Below, in pieces: positions 33,778-45,900 of a stretch of 64,000 nt of DNA; position 1 is the stretch's first letter; each line of letters starts with the position of its first letter. The notes under the pieces are model-generated. The model was not told the DNA's origin. It saw only the letters and a list, made by a program, of their open reading frames with translations, and made no database searches. Both the position numbers and the translations under genes were made by a program. Source of the DNA: Azolla caroliniana (Eukaryota; Polypodiophyta); assembly GCA_043228905.1 (NCBI GenBank), contig JBHGNT010000018.1:3472001-3536000 (forward strand), given 5' to 3'.

Positions 33778-35140
33778 TTCAACCCTCCAAATCACCAACC
33801 GGGCACCAATCTTATTTGTCAAAAAGAAGGATGGCTCCTTACGCTTATGTGTCGATTATCGGGGTCTCAACAAAGTTACGGTACATAATCGTTACCCCTT
33901 GCCCTTAATTCCAACGCTCCTCAATCGACTCCGAACGGGGCATATCTTCTCCAAAATCGACCTTCGGGGCGCCTACAATTTGGTGCGCATCAAACCTGGG
34001 GACAAGTGGAAAACAGCTTTTCGGACGCGCTATGGACATTTCGAGTACAAAGTGATGCCTTTCGGCCTTACCAACGCTCCGGCCGTCTTCCAGCACATGA
34101 TGAACAATATTTTTCGTGAGTATCTTGATCATTTCGTGGTCATCTACCTTGACGACATCCTAGTTTTTTCTTCCAACTTGGAGGAGCACACACACCACGA
34201 CCGGTTGGTTCTCACCAAACTCCGAGAATATGGGCTCTTCGCCAAAAGTGAGAAATGTGAATTCAATCGGACCTCTGTGGAATTCCTAGGTTACATGATC
34301 TCACCTACTGGGATCACAATGGATAAACGCAAGGTCGCCGCAATCACTGATTGGCCTCTCCCAACTCGGCTAAAAGAGGCACAATTGTTTCTTGGTTTTG
34401 CAAATTTTTATAGACGATTTATAGATGGGTTCTCATCCCTAGTCCAACCTCTCATCCAACTTACCCGGAAAGATACTCCATTTCTTTGGACCCCCGCCGC
34501 ACATAATGCTTTTAATGCCCTCAAAGCAGCTTTTCTCTCCACCCCCTTGTTAGTCCACCCAGACCCCACCCACCCTTTCCAGGTTGAAACCTAGGCCTCC
34601 GACTTTGCCATAGGTGCGGTCTTGTCCCAACCTAATGACAATGACACCCTACATCCGGTCGCCTTCTACTCTCAGAAGTTTACAGCCCCGGAAATCAATT
34701 ATTCAGTCTACGACAAGGAGCTCGCAACTATCATCTCGGCCTTCGCTGAATGGTGACCCTATCTGATTGGGGTGCAACATCGTATTCAAGTGGTGACCGA
34801 CCACAAGAATCTCATCTACTTCACCACCACTCGTACGTTGAATCGGAGGCAGGCTCGTTGGTCATCTTTGCTTGCCGACTACGACTTCAAAATCTTGTTC
34901 CGACCCAGCATTCAACATGGGAAAGCGAATGCTCTCTCTCGGCGACCCGATTTTGCATTGCGCCCAAGTGACAACGCTTATTCTCAGCAATCACATTGTT
35001 TATTGCGGCCCGATCAACTCCACATGTTCGCAACCTATCTATTGCACAATGATTCCTTGCTCAACGAGATTGCCCAAGCAACCACGTCGGACCCTTTCAC
35101 TACTGACATCATGGCGAGTCTCAACAACCCATCCTAGGAA
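33778..35140 (+). pseudogene. Gyp-C reverse transcriptase and RNase H
   Basis: Continues after the Cop-1 target copy: '[20 protein letters not shown]' (one base missing just before, so frameshifted), '[19 protein letters not shown]', active site '[14 protein letters not shown]', '[12 protein letters not shown]', then RNase H ('TLHPVAFYSQKFTAPEINYS'). Stops at 34592-34594, 34754-34756 and 35135-35137. Confidence 0.88.
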
Positions 35141-36530
35141 TGGCAAAGCTCGGATCTCAGTCACTTTACAACTCACGATGGGCTACTCTATCTTAATCAC
35201 CTCCTTTACGTACCAGATGGCCCATGTCACCTCCGAGTTCTACAAACTTGCCATGATGATCCTCTTGTCAGACACTTTGGGGTCGCCAAAACGCTGGCAT
35301 TGCTTTCTCGGGGGTTTTGGTGGCCTCAACCTTGGAAATTGGTCAAAGAATTTATCAAAACTTGTGACATATGTGCTCGCTCCAAAGCGGCTCACCATCG
35401 TCCATATGGCCTTCTACACCCACTTCCAATCCCTAGTCGACCTTGGGCATCTCTCTCCATGGACTATATCACCGACCTTCCTCGAGTCAGTGACCATGAC
35501 ACAGTTCTAGTGGTCGTCGATCGGTTTTCGAAGCTGGCTCACTTTGTCCCATGTTCGAAAACCATTTCGAGGGAGGAGACAGTTGTTCTTTTTCTGAAAA
35601 ATGTCGTTCGCTTACATGGTTTGCCTAAGGATGTCACTTCTAATCGAGGTCCTCAATTTATCTCCCACTTTTGGCGCCGACTACTACAGACATTCGAGAC
35701 TTCTGTGAACTTGTCAACCACGCACCACCCTCAAACTGATGGCCAAACTGAAGGATTCAACCAAATCCTCGAACAATACCTCCGTTGTTCAGTTAGCTAC
35801 CAACAAGACGATTGGGTGGACCTCCTTGCCATGGCAGAATTTGCCTACAATAACAGTATCCATGCCTCAACGAAAGTTTCCCCATTCTTTGCAAATTACG
35901 GTTTCAACCCTCGTTTCAGCATTTCCATTCCGAAGATATCCATCAATCCGTCGGCCGAGAAGTGTGCCCACACCTTACAAGATGTCCACTGTGACCTCGC
36001 CCTCGAGCTCCATGCCGCTGGCAAACAGTATAAAGCTCATGTTGACCGACATCGCTTAGTCACGCCGACCTTCGCAGTCGGTGACATGGTTTGGTTGCTA
36101 CGTCGGCATATCGCAACCACCCGTCCCTGCGCAAAGCTCGACTACAAAAAGCTAGGCCCCTTCCGTATCCTCGTGTGCGTTAACCCAGTCACCTTCCTCT
36201 TAGCGCTTCTCCCCACATTTCGGCTTCACAATGTTTTCCACGTCTCTCTCCTTGAACTCTATCATCCTTCTCGCATTCCAGGACGCCAACCTCCGTCGCC
36301 GCCGCTCGTGGAATTATCGACAGGTGAGGAGTATGAGGTTGACTAGATCTTGGACTCTCGCTTGTGTCGACGGCGACTTCAATACTTGGTCTTATGGAAA
36401 GGTTACCCTCTTTCAGATGCCACATGGGAACCAGTTACACACTTACAAAATGCACTGGAGCCAATTCACGCTTTTCACCAACGATACCCCCATAAACCGG
36501 TCGCGGGTGTTAGGAGGCGGCCTTAAAGGG
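35141..36530 (+). pseudogene. Gyp-C integrase and chromodomain
   Basis: Zinc finger 'HFGVAKTLALLSRGFWW' to 'TCDICARSK', first Asp in 'LSMDYITDLP', Glu in 'HPQTDGQTEGFNQILEQYLR'. The second catalytic Asp is lost: 'TSNRGPQFISHFW' instead of the usual SDRGPQF. The chromodomain follows a TAG at 36344-36346 ('ILDSRLCRRRLQYLVLWKGY', 'SDATWEPVTHLQNA'). Confidence 0.88.
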
Positions 36531-36877
36531 AGGATAATGTCATAGACATATGCCACAAAGGAAGGTAGGGATTGAACCTAAGACCTCATTGGAAGTTCCT
36601 AGCTTACATGCATTCTCATTCTCTAGCTTGCATGCATCCTCACGCATTCTCTATTGCATGCATCCTCATGCGTACTCTATTGCATGCATCCTCATGCACT
36701 CTATTTCTAGCTGGCTTACATAGCTCTACCCTCTTGTATAAATACTCATGTGCACCTTGATTCTAATCAAGGTGTACAACACAAGTTACGGATTCTATAA
36801 GTTGAGTTCTTGTTCTTTTCCTCTCTCTTGTTCTCCAGTCTTATCTTCGTTCTACTCTATTATACTTGTCCGTGACA

Positions 36878-37500
36878 CCATCCCCCACACCAACATCACT
36901 CATCCTGCTCACAAAAACAAAAAAACCAGCTTCGTCATGTCCACATCCACCATCTCGCTATCTCCAATTATCTCACGATTTCTGCATATTACCACTAAAA
37001 TCCACCAAGGTCCTATCCAAATAACAATCAAAATAAGTGAAAAATGTTTTCCTCATCCCCTCATGATTTGCTCCAGCCCTCACGCATCACCACTCATCCT
37101 CTCGTCTTGCCACTTATGCTTCGAACCCCATCACCATCATCCCTCAACCTCTGAGAACCATAACATCTTCTTAACTCAGCCCACGTTTGCAGCATCTCAC
37201 TAACCCTCTTGCCATGTCGCCAATTACCGGTCAAATCCTGTACTGACAGCCAATATATGAGTGTAAAAAAAATTAGTGTAAAAATTCCTCACCTTCTCAT
37301 AATAAACTGCTTCATCCCCCACACTAACATCACTTATCCTGCTCATAAAAACAGAAAACCAACTTTGTCATGTCCACATCCACCATCTCGTTGTCTCCAA
37401 TTATCTCAAGATTTTTGCCAACTCCCACTAAAATCCTTGTACATTCCAAGAGCCTTCCTACATGCCGCAATTGCCTCGTCCATGCTAACTCATGTTGTTT
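36878..37500. repeat. Degenerate tandem array, right part
   Basis: Continues the 24150-25017 array: 'ccatcccccacaccaacatc' at 36878 and 'cttcatcccccacactaaca' near 37311, about 430 bp apart, with 'ccaccatctcgctatctcca' in between. Open frames here are shadows of the repeat. Confidence 0.75.
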
Positions 37501-37767
37501 GTAGTAAGAATGGTGTCAGTGGTGGGAACAAACACCGAGGTGGTACGTAATTCCACCTGACCTCAACATTATAGGAATAGCTGACCAAACTCGGCAAATT
37601 CTCCATCTTTTCCGAATAGTTGTGTTTCCAGAACCCTTATAACTGTCATAATCACCTTTAACCGTATGTACCAATAAGTTCCAAAAAGACTTTACATGAT
37701 CCACAACGTGAGTGTTTTAATCATTGTATAACTTGGAACACCTAGCTTTCCAAATTTTGTGTTCCGG

Positions 37768-38287
37768 TGTCGTGAAGATTTTCGTCCATAGGCGGAAACC
37801 GGGGTGGAATAGGCAAATCGGTGGTGTGCACCATGTGCACATGTATACTAGGAAATGGTGTATAGAAATAAGAGGGGAAATTTTATCCCACATTGTAAGG
37901 TCCCTCCCTCCTTGGGCTATAAAAGGAAGGGAGGGGTCACTTATGAAGGAGTTGCCTATTTTGAGGGAGAGAGGCATACCACTTCGGTCGAGGGTTTCCT
38001 ATTCAGTTTTAGGGTTTCGGTTAGGGTTTTCTTCTTGGGTTTTCCTTTAGGGTTTTTCTCATACTCGTTTGGTGCGGCCATGGCGGCCACCATTGTAAAG
38101 CGTTTGTGTTTCCTTAAGCTAACTTGTTGAGCATCTTGCCCCGTCTATTCTACGTTATTGTCTTATTCTTTCTCACCTCCTCTTGAGCTAAGCTTCCATT
38201 TTGTGTCTTATTCTTTCTCCTGTACTCCCTAGTCCAAGACCCCCGTGGTCCCGCCCCTTCCACACGCACGCGCGTAACATCACGACA
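37768..38287 (+). mobile_element. Solo LTR inserted in a LINE tail
   Basis: 520 bp from 'tgtcgtgaag' to 'catcacgaca', flanked by CCGG on both sides (37764-37767, 38288-38291). The flanks rejoin a sequence related to the LINE-A copy at 57200-57230. It contains a strong TATA box 'ctataaaagg' (37917-37926) and several telobox-like 'agggtttt' words. No internal region is present, so it probably arose by LTR-LTR recombination. Confidence 0.75.
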
Positions 38288-38291
38288 CCGG

Positions 38292-38905
38292 TTGGGTGCA
38301 AGATATAGAAAAATGGTTTGGTAGATGGGATGCAAGACACTTGCTTCATGATGCATCAATAGATTCCTCTGTAAATGAGGCCTTTTTGCAACGTCAATGT
38401 ATCATGACATAAGACAAATGTGGAGGCTCACGCTTCACACATTATACTATACATGTTGCACCTAACTACAAAACCATATTCTTTGCGGAACGGGGAAACC
38501 GTACACATCGATACATGTTAGAGCCCATACCGTTATCTGCCATTTGAACCATTGCTTCCATGCGACTTAGCTCAAATGCATTGCGATGTGAGACAGGGTG
38601 GTGGAGCACAAGTGATGACGGTGGTCGGCTATGCAAAATTTGCCCTAAACAAGTTTGTGAGTTTGAGTATCACACTTTGATACAATGCTCTGCCTTTGAT
38701 CATATTCGACCATGCTTTCCACATCTCTTCGACTAAGCCCAATCCTTGCATGAATTCCTCTCACAACCACAATGTGCACTCTCGATTGCAACATTCATTG
38801 GTAAAGTTCTTGAACATCGAGAGTCACTACTCACTTTCACACGTATCACGTGAAATGTAATATTTTTGGTCTCATAGGGTATATTTGACCTCTAAAGACA
38901 ATAAT

Positions 38906-38910
<5 letters not shown>
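38292..38910 (+). mobile_element. LINE-A 3' end, plus orientation
   Basis: Matches 56640-57230 in the opposite orientation. The decayed frame reads 'WFGRWDARHLLHDASIDSS', then a zinc-knuckle-like block '[19 protein letters not shown]', as at the C terminus of plant LINE RTs. It ends at about 'ggtctcataggg' and is followed by a (TC)n(TA)n tail. Confidence 0.75.

Positions 38911-38954
<44 letters not shown>
38911..38954. repeat. (TC)n(TA)n tail between two opposed LINE-A ends
   Basis: A TC run passes into a TA run, the same order as the tail of the LINE-A copy at 56520-56630 read on its own strand. Confidence 0.85.
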
Positions 38955-38974
38955 GTTCTCTCTCTCCTACTCTC

Positions 38975-39400
38975 AAGTCACGATAGTATCATGTGATACT
39001 CAAACTCCCAAACTTGTTTAGGGCAAAAAGTACAAAGTCAACTAGTTTCATCACATGTGCCTAGCATCCCATTTACATCAAAGTGAGTGTGAACTAACTA
39101 GTTGTATGGTAGTCATGGTTTTGATGGTGCAAACAATATGGTGGGTTTTCACATGTATCGATGTGTGTGGTTCTTTTTTTAGCAAAAGAGTATAATTTTG
39201 AAGTTAGGTGCGACATATGTAGTATAATGTGTGAAGCATAAGCCTCCACATTTTCCCCATGTCATGATAGTTTGGCACCGCAAAAAGGCCTCAATCACAA
39301 AGGAATCTAAAATCATGAAGGAATTGTATGACATACCATCTTCCACAACTATTTTTCCATACCTTGTATACAATTAGACAAAATTTTGCTTTTAGAGGGA
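38975..39400 (-). mobile_element. LINE-A 3' fragment, minus orientation
   Basis: The plus strand 'aacttgtttagggcaaa' (39010) and the minus-strand frame 'MTWGKCGGLCFTHYTTYVAP' match the LINE-A copy at 56820-57110. With the preceding feature it makes a head-on pair. Confidence 0.7.
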
Positions 39401-39418
39401 GGTGGAGAAGCAAGATGA

Positions 39419-39480
39419 TTGTAGTTCAATCAGTAAGGTTGTCCAATGAAGATCATAAGTTCATGTGTTGAACCCTTACA
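39419..39480 (+). other. Stand-alone tRNA-like (SINE-like) fragment
   Basis: 'tgtagttcaatcagtaagg' (box A-like) and 'gtgttgaaccc' (box B-like) about 40 bp apart, the same plan as the antisense modules in the LTRs. Decayed and without a tail. Confidence 0.4.
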
Positions 39481-42439
39481 TTCCAAAATAGCATCTAGCA
39501 ACTCACTGCATATAGTGAGATTTGACCTATTGTTGAATGTGTGGATTAGCAAAAAATAGGACCTATTATCGTAATAATTCATTATTATATAGATCAATCA
39601 GTGTATGGTGCTCTTATTTGGAGAACAAAGATAATGTGATTCTACCAGAATCCCCAATCAATTAATTTCTTCAAAGAGACAAGGGGGAAATGCATATCTT
39701 ACAATGGCATTTGGATATTTGTTATAATCACATAAGACGTGTGTTTGTGGTGTCCTTATCTCTCCCAAAATTGGATGGGACTCACCATACAACCCAATCC
39801 TAGCCCCAAGAGGGGCACCACCATGGTTTGTCCCAACTTTGAGTCCCAACAAATTGCCACAACAAGTAGTCCCAACATCGAGCACCACCAATCGCCATAT
39901 ATGGCCTGATAAAAGGTATGGAAGGATCTAATGCATTTCCTCATTATCATTTTCAGAAGTTGATGATTGTTGCTCTCCCTCCTCAAATCATTGTGAAGTT
40001 GTTTGAACTCCCATTTTGGTCTTGTGCCAATATCAAAATTTTGTCCCGTGTTTTGTCTCCATCATGTGTTCTTCATGTGTATTAAGTCTAATGATATTTT
40101 ACAGACATAATAATGTTTATATTTAAGAAGAAAGCCAATGTGACCAAATCTTGAACTTTACGTTCATATTGTGAACCTTCAAAAACCTCGATGGTCTTTG
40201 ATAAATGGTTGGCCAATTCTCAAATTTCATGCCTATATCTTAAATCTTCATAAGCCTTGATTACCTCCAAGAAATGACAAAGCAAGTTTTGTGGATTTTG
40301 AAGTTTCACTATCATATGGCTAACTCTTCTATAGTAACTAGAAAATTAAACAAGATGTAATGCTTGCATGGTGATTTGTCTCTCATATAGTATTTTGATA
40401 CCATTGTTTCATCATGAATATTTGTTCCATTTGGCACAGAGGTTACTTAGAATCAATCCAAAAGCATATACTGCTTAGTGATAAAGTTATTTGTATACAT
40501 ATCTCATGGCTTTAAATGGCTTAATAAAGTTGTATCTTTTAACATTTTATGTATCACACGAGCAACTTGGTATACCTTTGTAGCATTTAAAGAAAGTTCA
40601 TCTACTCCTTGGATCACTATAGTTGTGCCTTGAAATTATTTTATAGAAAATATCGTTGCATAGAAATTTGTTCATGTGTGTCAACATAAGTTCATTAAGA
40701 AGTATACGTGAAATGTTATGGTGTCAATATAGGTAGGTTGTGATTTCGTATTTATAGGATTGAGAGTTGGCGCATCTTGATTCAACCATGTGAGGGCATA
40801 ATTAGAAACAAAAAGTTAGATCACTAAAACAAATTTAGTAAAATGTCACGTAACAACCCTCTCTCTCAACTAGTAAACGATACATCAAATGAACTATGTC
40901 TATAAGAATAGACACAACGATTCTCTTGAATCGGTACCTTGAAATCTTTTACGTGGAGGAAATCATTGGTAAACATGTCAGGATTCAAAAAACGATCCTT
41001 TGTGAATGATTCAAATCATCATGGTTATATTGGGTCCTTCATCAATGGTTTTTATATTGCGGCAATTTTTTATTCTTGAAAACTCGTCGTAGAATTTTGC
41101 AATGCCATGGCATTGTTGCATTTTCCACAATATAAAGAATGAAAGTCAATTGCATTGATCGTTAAAAAGCAAATATGGTTGCTGAAAAACAAACATACAT
41201 CACCTAGTTCAAATGTGCCAAACCAATAAGCTCCCAAGCAGTGAGGTGTTGCTCAACATTTGGTTCAAGCCAGTATCTTGGCTGCGTGGATGATACAACT
41301 AGATTGTAGGGAACTCGGATGAAGCAGAAAGGGCTCAGTCAAAGTTTCTGTTGAAATGGGATGGTTCTCCTATGATGGTAAAATCATCGTCAGGGCCTAA
41401 ATGAAACTACCAAGCACCGAGATGGCTATTTCCGCCAATGGCTTCCATTAGTGGACAAGAGATGTAAATATGTATTGTTGCGGTACAAGTAAGTTACCAT
41501 GTAAAAAGAGTCTGTGGGATACTTTTGTTGTAAATGACGGGGTGGGGGTTATGATTAGTTTTGTGTGGTGAATATGGTTGAACCTTGATGTACTTCGTTT
41601 GCTAACTAATGTGACGTAGTGTTTTTTTGGAAAAAGAAGAAGAAGAAGCAAATATGGTTTGTTAGAATAAAATGGAAGTGGTGGTCCAATCAATTATGAT
41701 TGTGGTGTGTTCATTCTTTTTGCTTTTTGTTACCAGGGACATCTAAATTCCTTGACTGACAAGGGCATCCACTTAAATTTACTCTTTCAAACTGAATATC
41801 CAATCTAGTACAATTTTGGATGTTTAGCAAATGAGCTTAATATTTGTTTAAAGAAGAAGAACAATCTCATAATTCCTTGAACCCCTTTTGAGGTGTTGGC
41901 ATCTTCTTAGTTTGTAAGTTGAGATGGAAAATACATTTTAAGACCCCACCTTAACCTTGTTGTAGTTGGCTTAGTGAATTCATGGTATAATATTACCCAT
42001 ACACAGAAGCTTGTGTATTTTGGATTATGAATACTCAATTGAGGGCACAAAAGGTTGTGATTGGGGGGTTGGCACTGATTATATAACATCCATCTATTGG
42101 TTACTCTCATCTCTCAATTCGAAGCTAATTAAGCCATTGTCATGTTGGTTACTTGCCCACCACAAACCTATTCTCGTATGCATGTTAATAATATGTATCC
42201 CAAAGGAATGATGGTTGATACAATTTGAAAGGTATAATGTATAATGCATTTTTTTTTTCCAAAATGAAGCTACTTTCCCATTAGTTAGGAAAGATTATTA
42301 CAAAGAGACTATAGAAGGAGGCTTATACACAAATCAGGGAATCTCCCTACGATCAAGTTCAAGAAAATGAGGCTACTTACATAGCCTTTCAAACTGACTA
42401 CTTAAAGTAAGTAGATACCTATAGCTAAAAGTGGTGCCC
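39481..42439. other. AT-rich region without recognised genes
   Basis: Only short open frames with no family features. A GAA run near 41630-41650 and a T tract near 42249 are the only simple repeats I note. Confidence 0.45.
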
Positions 42440-42935
42440 TTCAGTGTCAGCTAGTACGAGCCGACTCCTGGGGCCTACAACGAAGGGAGGGTAGCATGTG
42501 AGTAGGAAACACCCAGCGTGGGGGCTGGTAGTTCCACCTCGGGCCACTTCCTCCTTGCGTCACCATAGGTGTGTTCCACCATTTATGCCTAAAGCACAAA
42601 CAAACAGTGACCACGCCATTGGAGTGGTTGCAAACCTCGTCCAATAGCCCTCATAGGCAACTGATAAGTGCGAACCATATGTCCATGATCACTTCCTCTA
42701 GGGGTCGTACCAAATCTTGGAAGACCTTTATGCAACATGCTTTCCATACATACCACAGGGTGAAGCCTGTGATCAACATCCAAATTTCTAGGAACCTAGG
42801 GGATGCAGACAACAAGCCTCTCTCAAAACGGATCTTGACGATTTTGCCTTTTGTGCATGCATAACACCAACTATCCGCATTGAGGGCGTCCCTCCACCTA
42901 TCAACCGAGTGATCAATCCATGCCGCCAATTGATC
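42440..42935 (-). mobile_element. LINE-like C-terminal remnant
   Basis: Minus-strand frame 'FLEIWMLITGFTLWYVWKAC' and 'VFQDLVRPLEEVIMDIW' resembles the linker after the RT of plant LINEs, where 'W..FTLWYIWKAR' blocks are common. Frameshifted and without RT. Confidence 0.5.
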
Positions 42936-45900
42936 ATCCTAAACCCTAAACCCTATAATGCACTATTATTCTCAAGATGATAGGCACACGTATATGATGT
43001 GAAATTTCACCAAGGCGATTTGTGGAGAATTTCTTCCCAAATTTTGGATTTTGGTATGATGATAACAATGAAACATATACTGCTTTGATCAATTGAGCAT
43101 TACTTTACACTCTTAGAAGATGGTGTTTTATTTCTACCATATAGTGGTTGGTGGCATAATTGGTGGCTTAAGGAATGCTTCAACATGTCGATGTTTCTAG
43201 GATTCATTATTGATTTAGCAATTTCTTACAAAGGTTTTTTACCCCTTTGACAAAGTGTTGTTGTGTCAATTGATATTGATGTGGTGTAGCCCATGCCAAT
43301 ATTGTGGGCAAATAATTAAAATGCACGACTTTGTTTCACCTTGGTGATATGTATGCAATACAATATAAAAATAATGATAAGTTCAATCTCGAAGACATTT
43401 CATGGACTTACATTGTCTAACACATTAGTGTTTCTTTAGAAAAGATAATATGCTCTTGTTATTGAATATCTTTGTGTACATTGTTATGTGAGAGAGGCAT
43501 GTGCTTCTAATATTAGAGACTTGGCTAAAATGGCCATGTTGATTCAATTGTACCTTTGTAATGTAATACATTGTACAATGACAATAATTTGTTTATTAGC
43601 AAGAACATGTATTTACAAGATTATACTTAAAAAGTCTTAAATGATTAAATTTGTCTACGGTGTATTCATGGTCGTATTAGGCAAGAGAAAACCGTAAAAT
43701 TTGCAAACATAATCTATTGTTGCTTTCCTACATCAAGCTAACATAAATAATAATAAAGTTTGTTACAACCCTTCAAATTTAAGTGCCCTTGTGTGAGTAA
43801 TGGAATCTTCATAATAATAAAATGCTCATCGATTGTGTTCACCTTGCTGAAATATTGAATTTTTTAGAATGGTGCACATGTAACAATAATATTATTGCAA
43901 AGGTTATGGCAATTGACCAATTTTATTCCATTGTCTTCTTTCAATCAAATTGTCGATGACATCGACAACTTCAAAGTATACGACAACATCAAAGTATACC
44001 CTACATTAAGCAACTAACTATATGTTACCAAAACATTGCATTTCTAATGCAAACTTTATGCTCGTGAACAATGGTGATTACAACATATACATTATTTTGA
44101 ATGGCAACAACAATTCAAATGAATCCATGTGTATTATTCCAAAGTAGTTGAGCATAGCATAAATGAAAATGTCCTAAAAAACGATAAACATTGAAGGGAA
44201 GATCATGCAACCACACGCCAAATTTAACAGGCATTGTCCTCTTTATACTGCGTAAAATATGCAATTATCAATGTTTTAAAGTAACATTGTTAGGAGCAAT
44301 TTGCTAGTGTGCATGGTCTTGACCTTTAATGTTCTTTATAATGAACACAACATCAAACCCATTATGTGAGAGGCAAACCCACGATCACAAACTTACAGAG
44401 CATGTTCTTTAGAATTTTGATAATGTAATATGTTGAATCTCTAAGTGCAAGACCCTAAAATCTCTTCAATAATGTCAAAAGGAATACATTACACTTGCAT
44501 TAACAAATAATGGCTTGTTTTGATTGGTGATGCTAATTGATATTGGGAATGAAAGGAAGTAGGAGGTCAAACAATTTAAAGGTACAAGGGAAGATGCATA
44601 ACCAATGTTTGAGCATTTCTATAGTGGCTTTTGCATCAACAAATGTTCAATGTAAATTATATGTATTTAGTCAACAGAGAAACATGAAAGTTGAACAATG
44701 AGAATATAACTAACAAAAATAAAAAGTCAAAGTTGTTGCTCAAGCCACGTCTGTCTTAACACATTTTCTTGATGAGAGTTTTTTGTGTGACTAAGACACT
44801 TTGCGTGAAGAATCAATTACATTTTGCATATCTTAAACTTGTTGAAGAAATCACACTATTTTGGCCTTCATTTACTTGTATCGCCTTCTATTTTTGAGCA
44901 TTGGGTGGTGGAAATGTTTTGTAAACAATTTCGGAAAGTGCTAGTTAATTGTTAATATTTATTAAAATGTCAATATGTAGTGGTTAAAATATGTACCACT
45001 CCTTGTGGCCTTGGACCCATTGTTTTCTAGTTGAAAAACTCACAATCTTAAAATAATAACACATAATCTTTTATAATGCATCATCACATTTACACTTTAT
45101 TTGCATATCTTTTTGTAACAACATTCCAATGAGAAAGGTGGACAACACAAAACACACTTATGTTTGCACATAATGTATTGTTGAGAGACAATTGAATATC
45201 ATATAGCACTTTCACTTACTAGAATGCCAAGAGAGAATTCAAGATCAAGATATACGCATGATGAAGATTTTTAATTCACAAGAGCATGCTTGTAAGACAA
45301 AGAAGAATCCAAATCTCAATATAATGTTGTATGTTGAATGAGAACAATGATCTAAAATACTATGTTTAAATAGAGGAAATCACAACCATTGTTTTCCATC
45401 TTCATGAAAACAATAGTCGTTGTTTCATAGCATTGCAACAAATGAGGCATTTCAACATATATTTATAAAAAACAATAACTCTTAAAGGTATTGCCCACAT
45501 ATGGGGAAGTATTGATAATACAATGTTTAAAGCCTTTCAATTCTTTGGGCAAATGAGAAACAAATGGAGAGATTTTTTACACTCATCCCACATCTCCTAT
45601 TTCCATTGTATTCGACCTTATAGTTGATTAATAGCCTTTTGAACAAAACGAGTAATGTTGAGTACAAATAGTTTCTTGGGGCATGTTGAGCTTCAGACTT
45701 GCTCAAATCTAAATTCCATTGGTGAGTGGATAAATTTGTGATTTGAATGTGATTAGTCAAGCATAAGCCCTAATGTGGGAGTGTAGGATGTGATAATGTT
45801 GGGCGTCCTCTTGGTACACCACTTGGTTTTGCTAGGCACGGAACTTCTTCCCTAAATGAAAAATGGAATATCTTCCTCAAATAACTAGATTCTAGTTTTA

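Larger units (their letters stand above)
25018..36877 (+). mobile_element. Gyp-C: chromovirus, split by Cop-1
   Basis: Full Ty3/gypsy order: 5' LTR (about 25018-25414), gag, protease, RT, RNase H, integrase, chromodomain, purine tract 'aaagggaggataa', 3' LTR (36538-36877). About 5.3 kb belong to it once Cop-1 is removed. Old and dead: several in-frame stops and frameshifts, a changed protease motif and a changed integrase Asp. The 5' LTR has a ~95-bp segment the 3' LTR lacks, and its first bases are lost, so no target duplication is visible. Confidence 0.9.

Noticed and set aside
24150-37500. CRISPR-like array in the repeated ccccacacca blocks
   Set aside because: Units are long, degenerate and lack constant repeat/spacer lengths. 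The genome is eukaryotic.
42940-42956. Interstitial telomere
   Set aside because: Only about two repeat units, which occurs by chance or in teloboxes.
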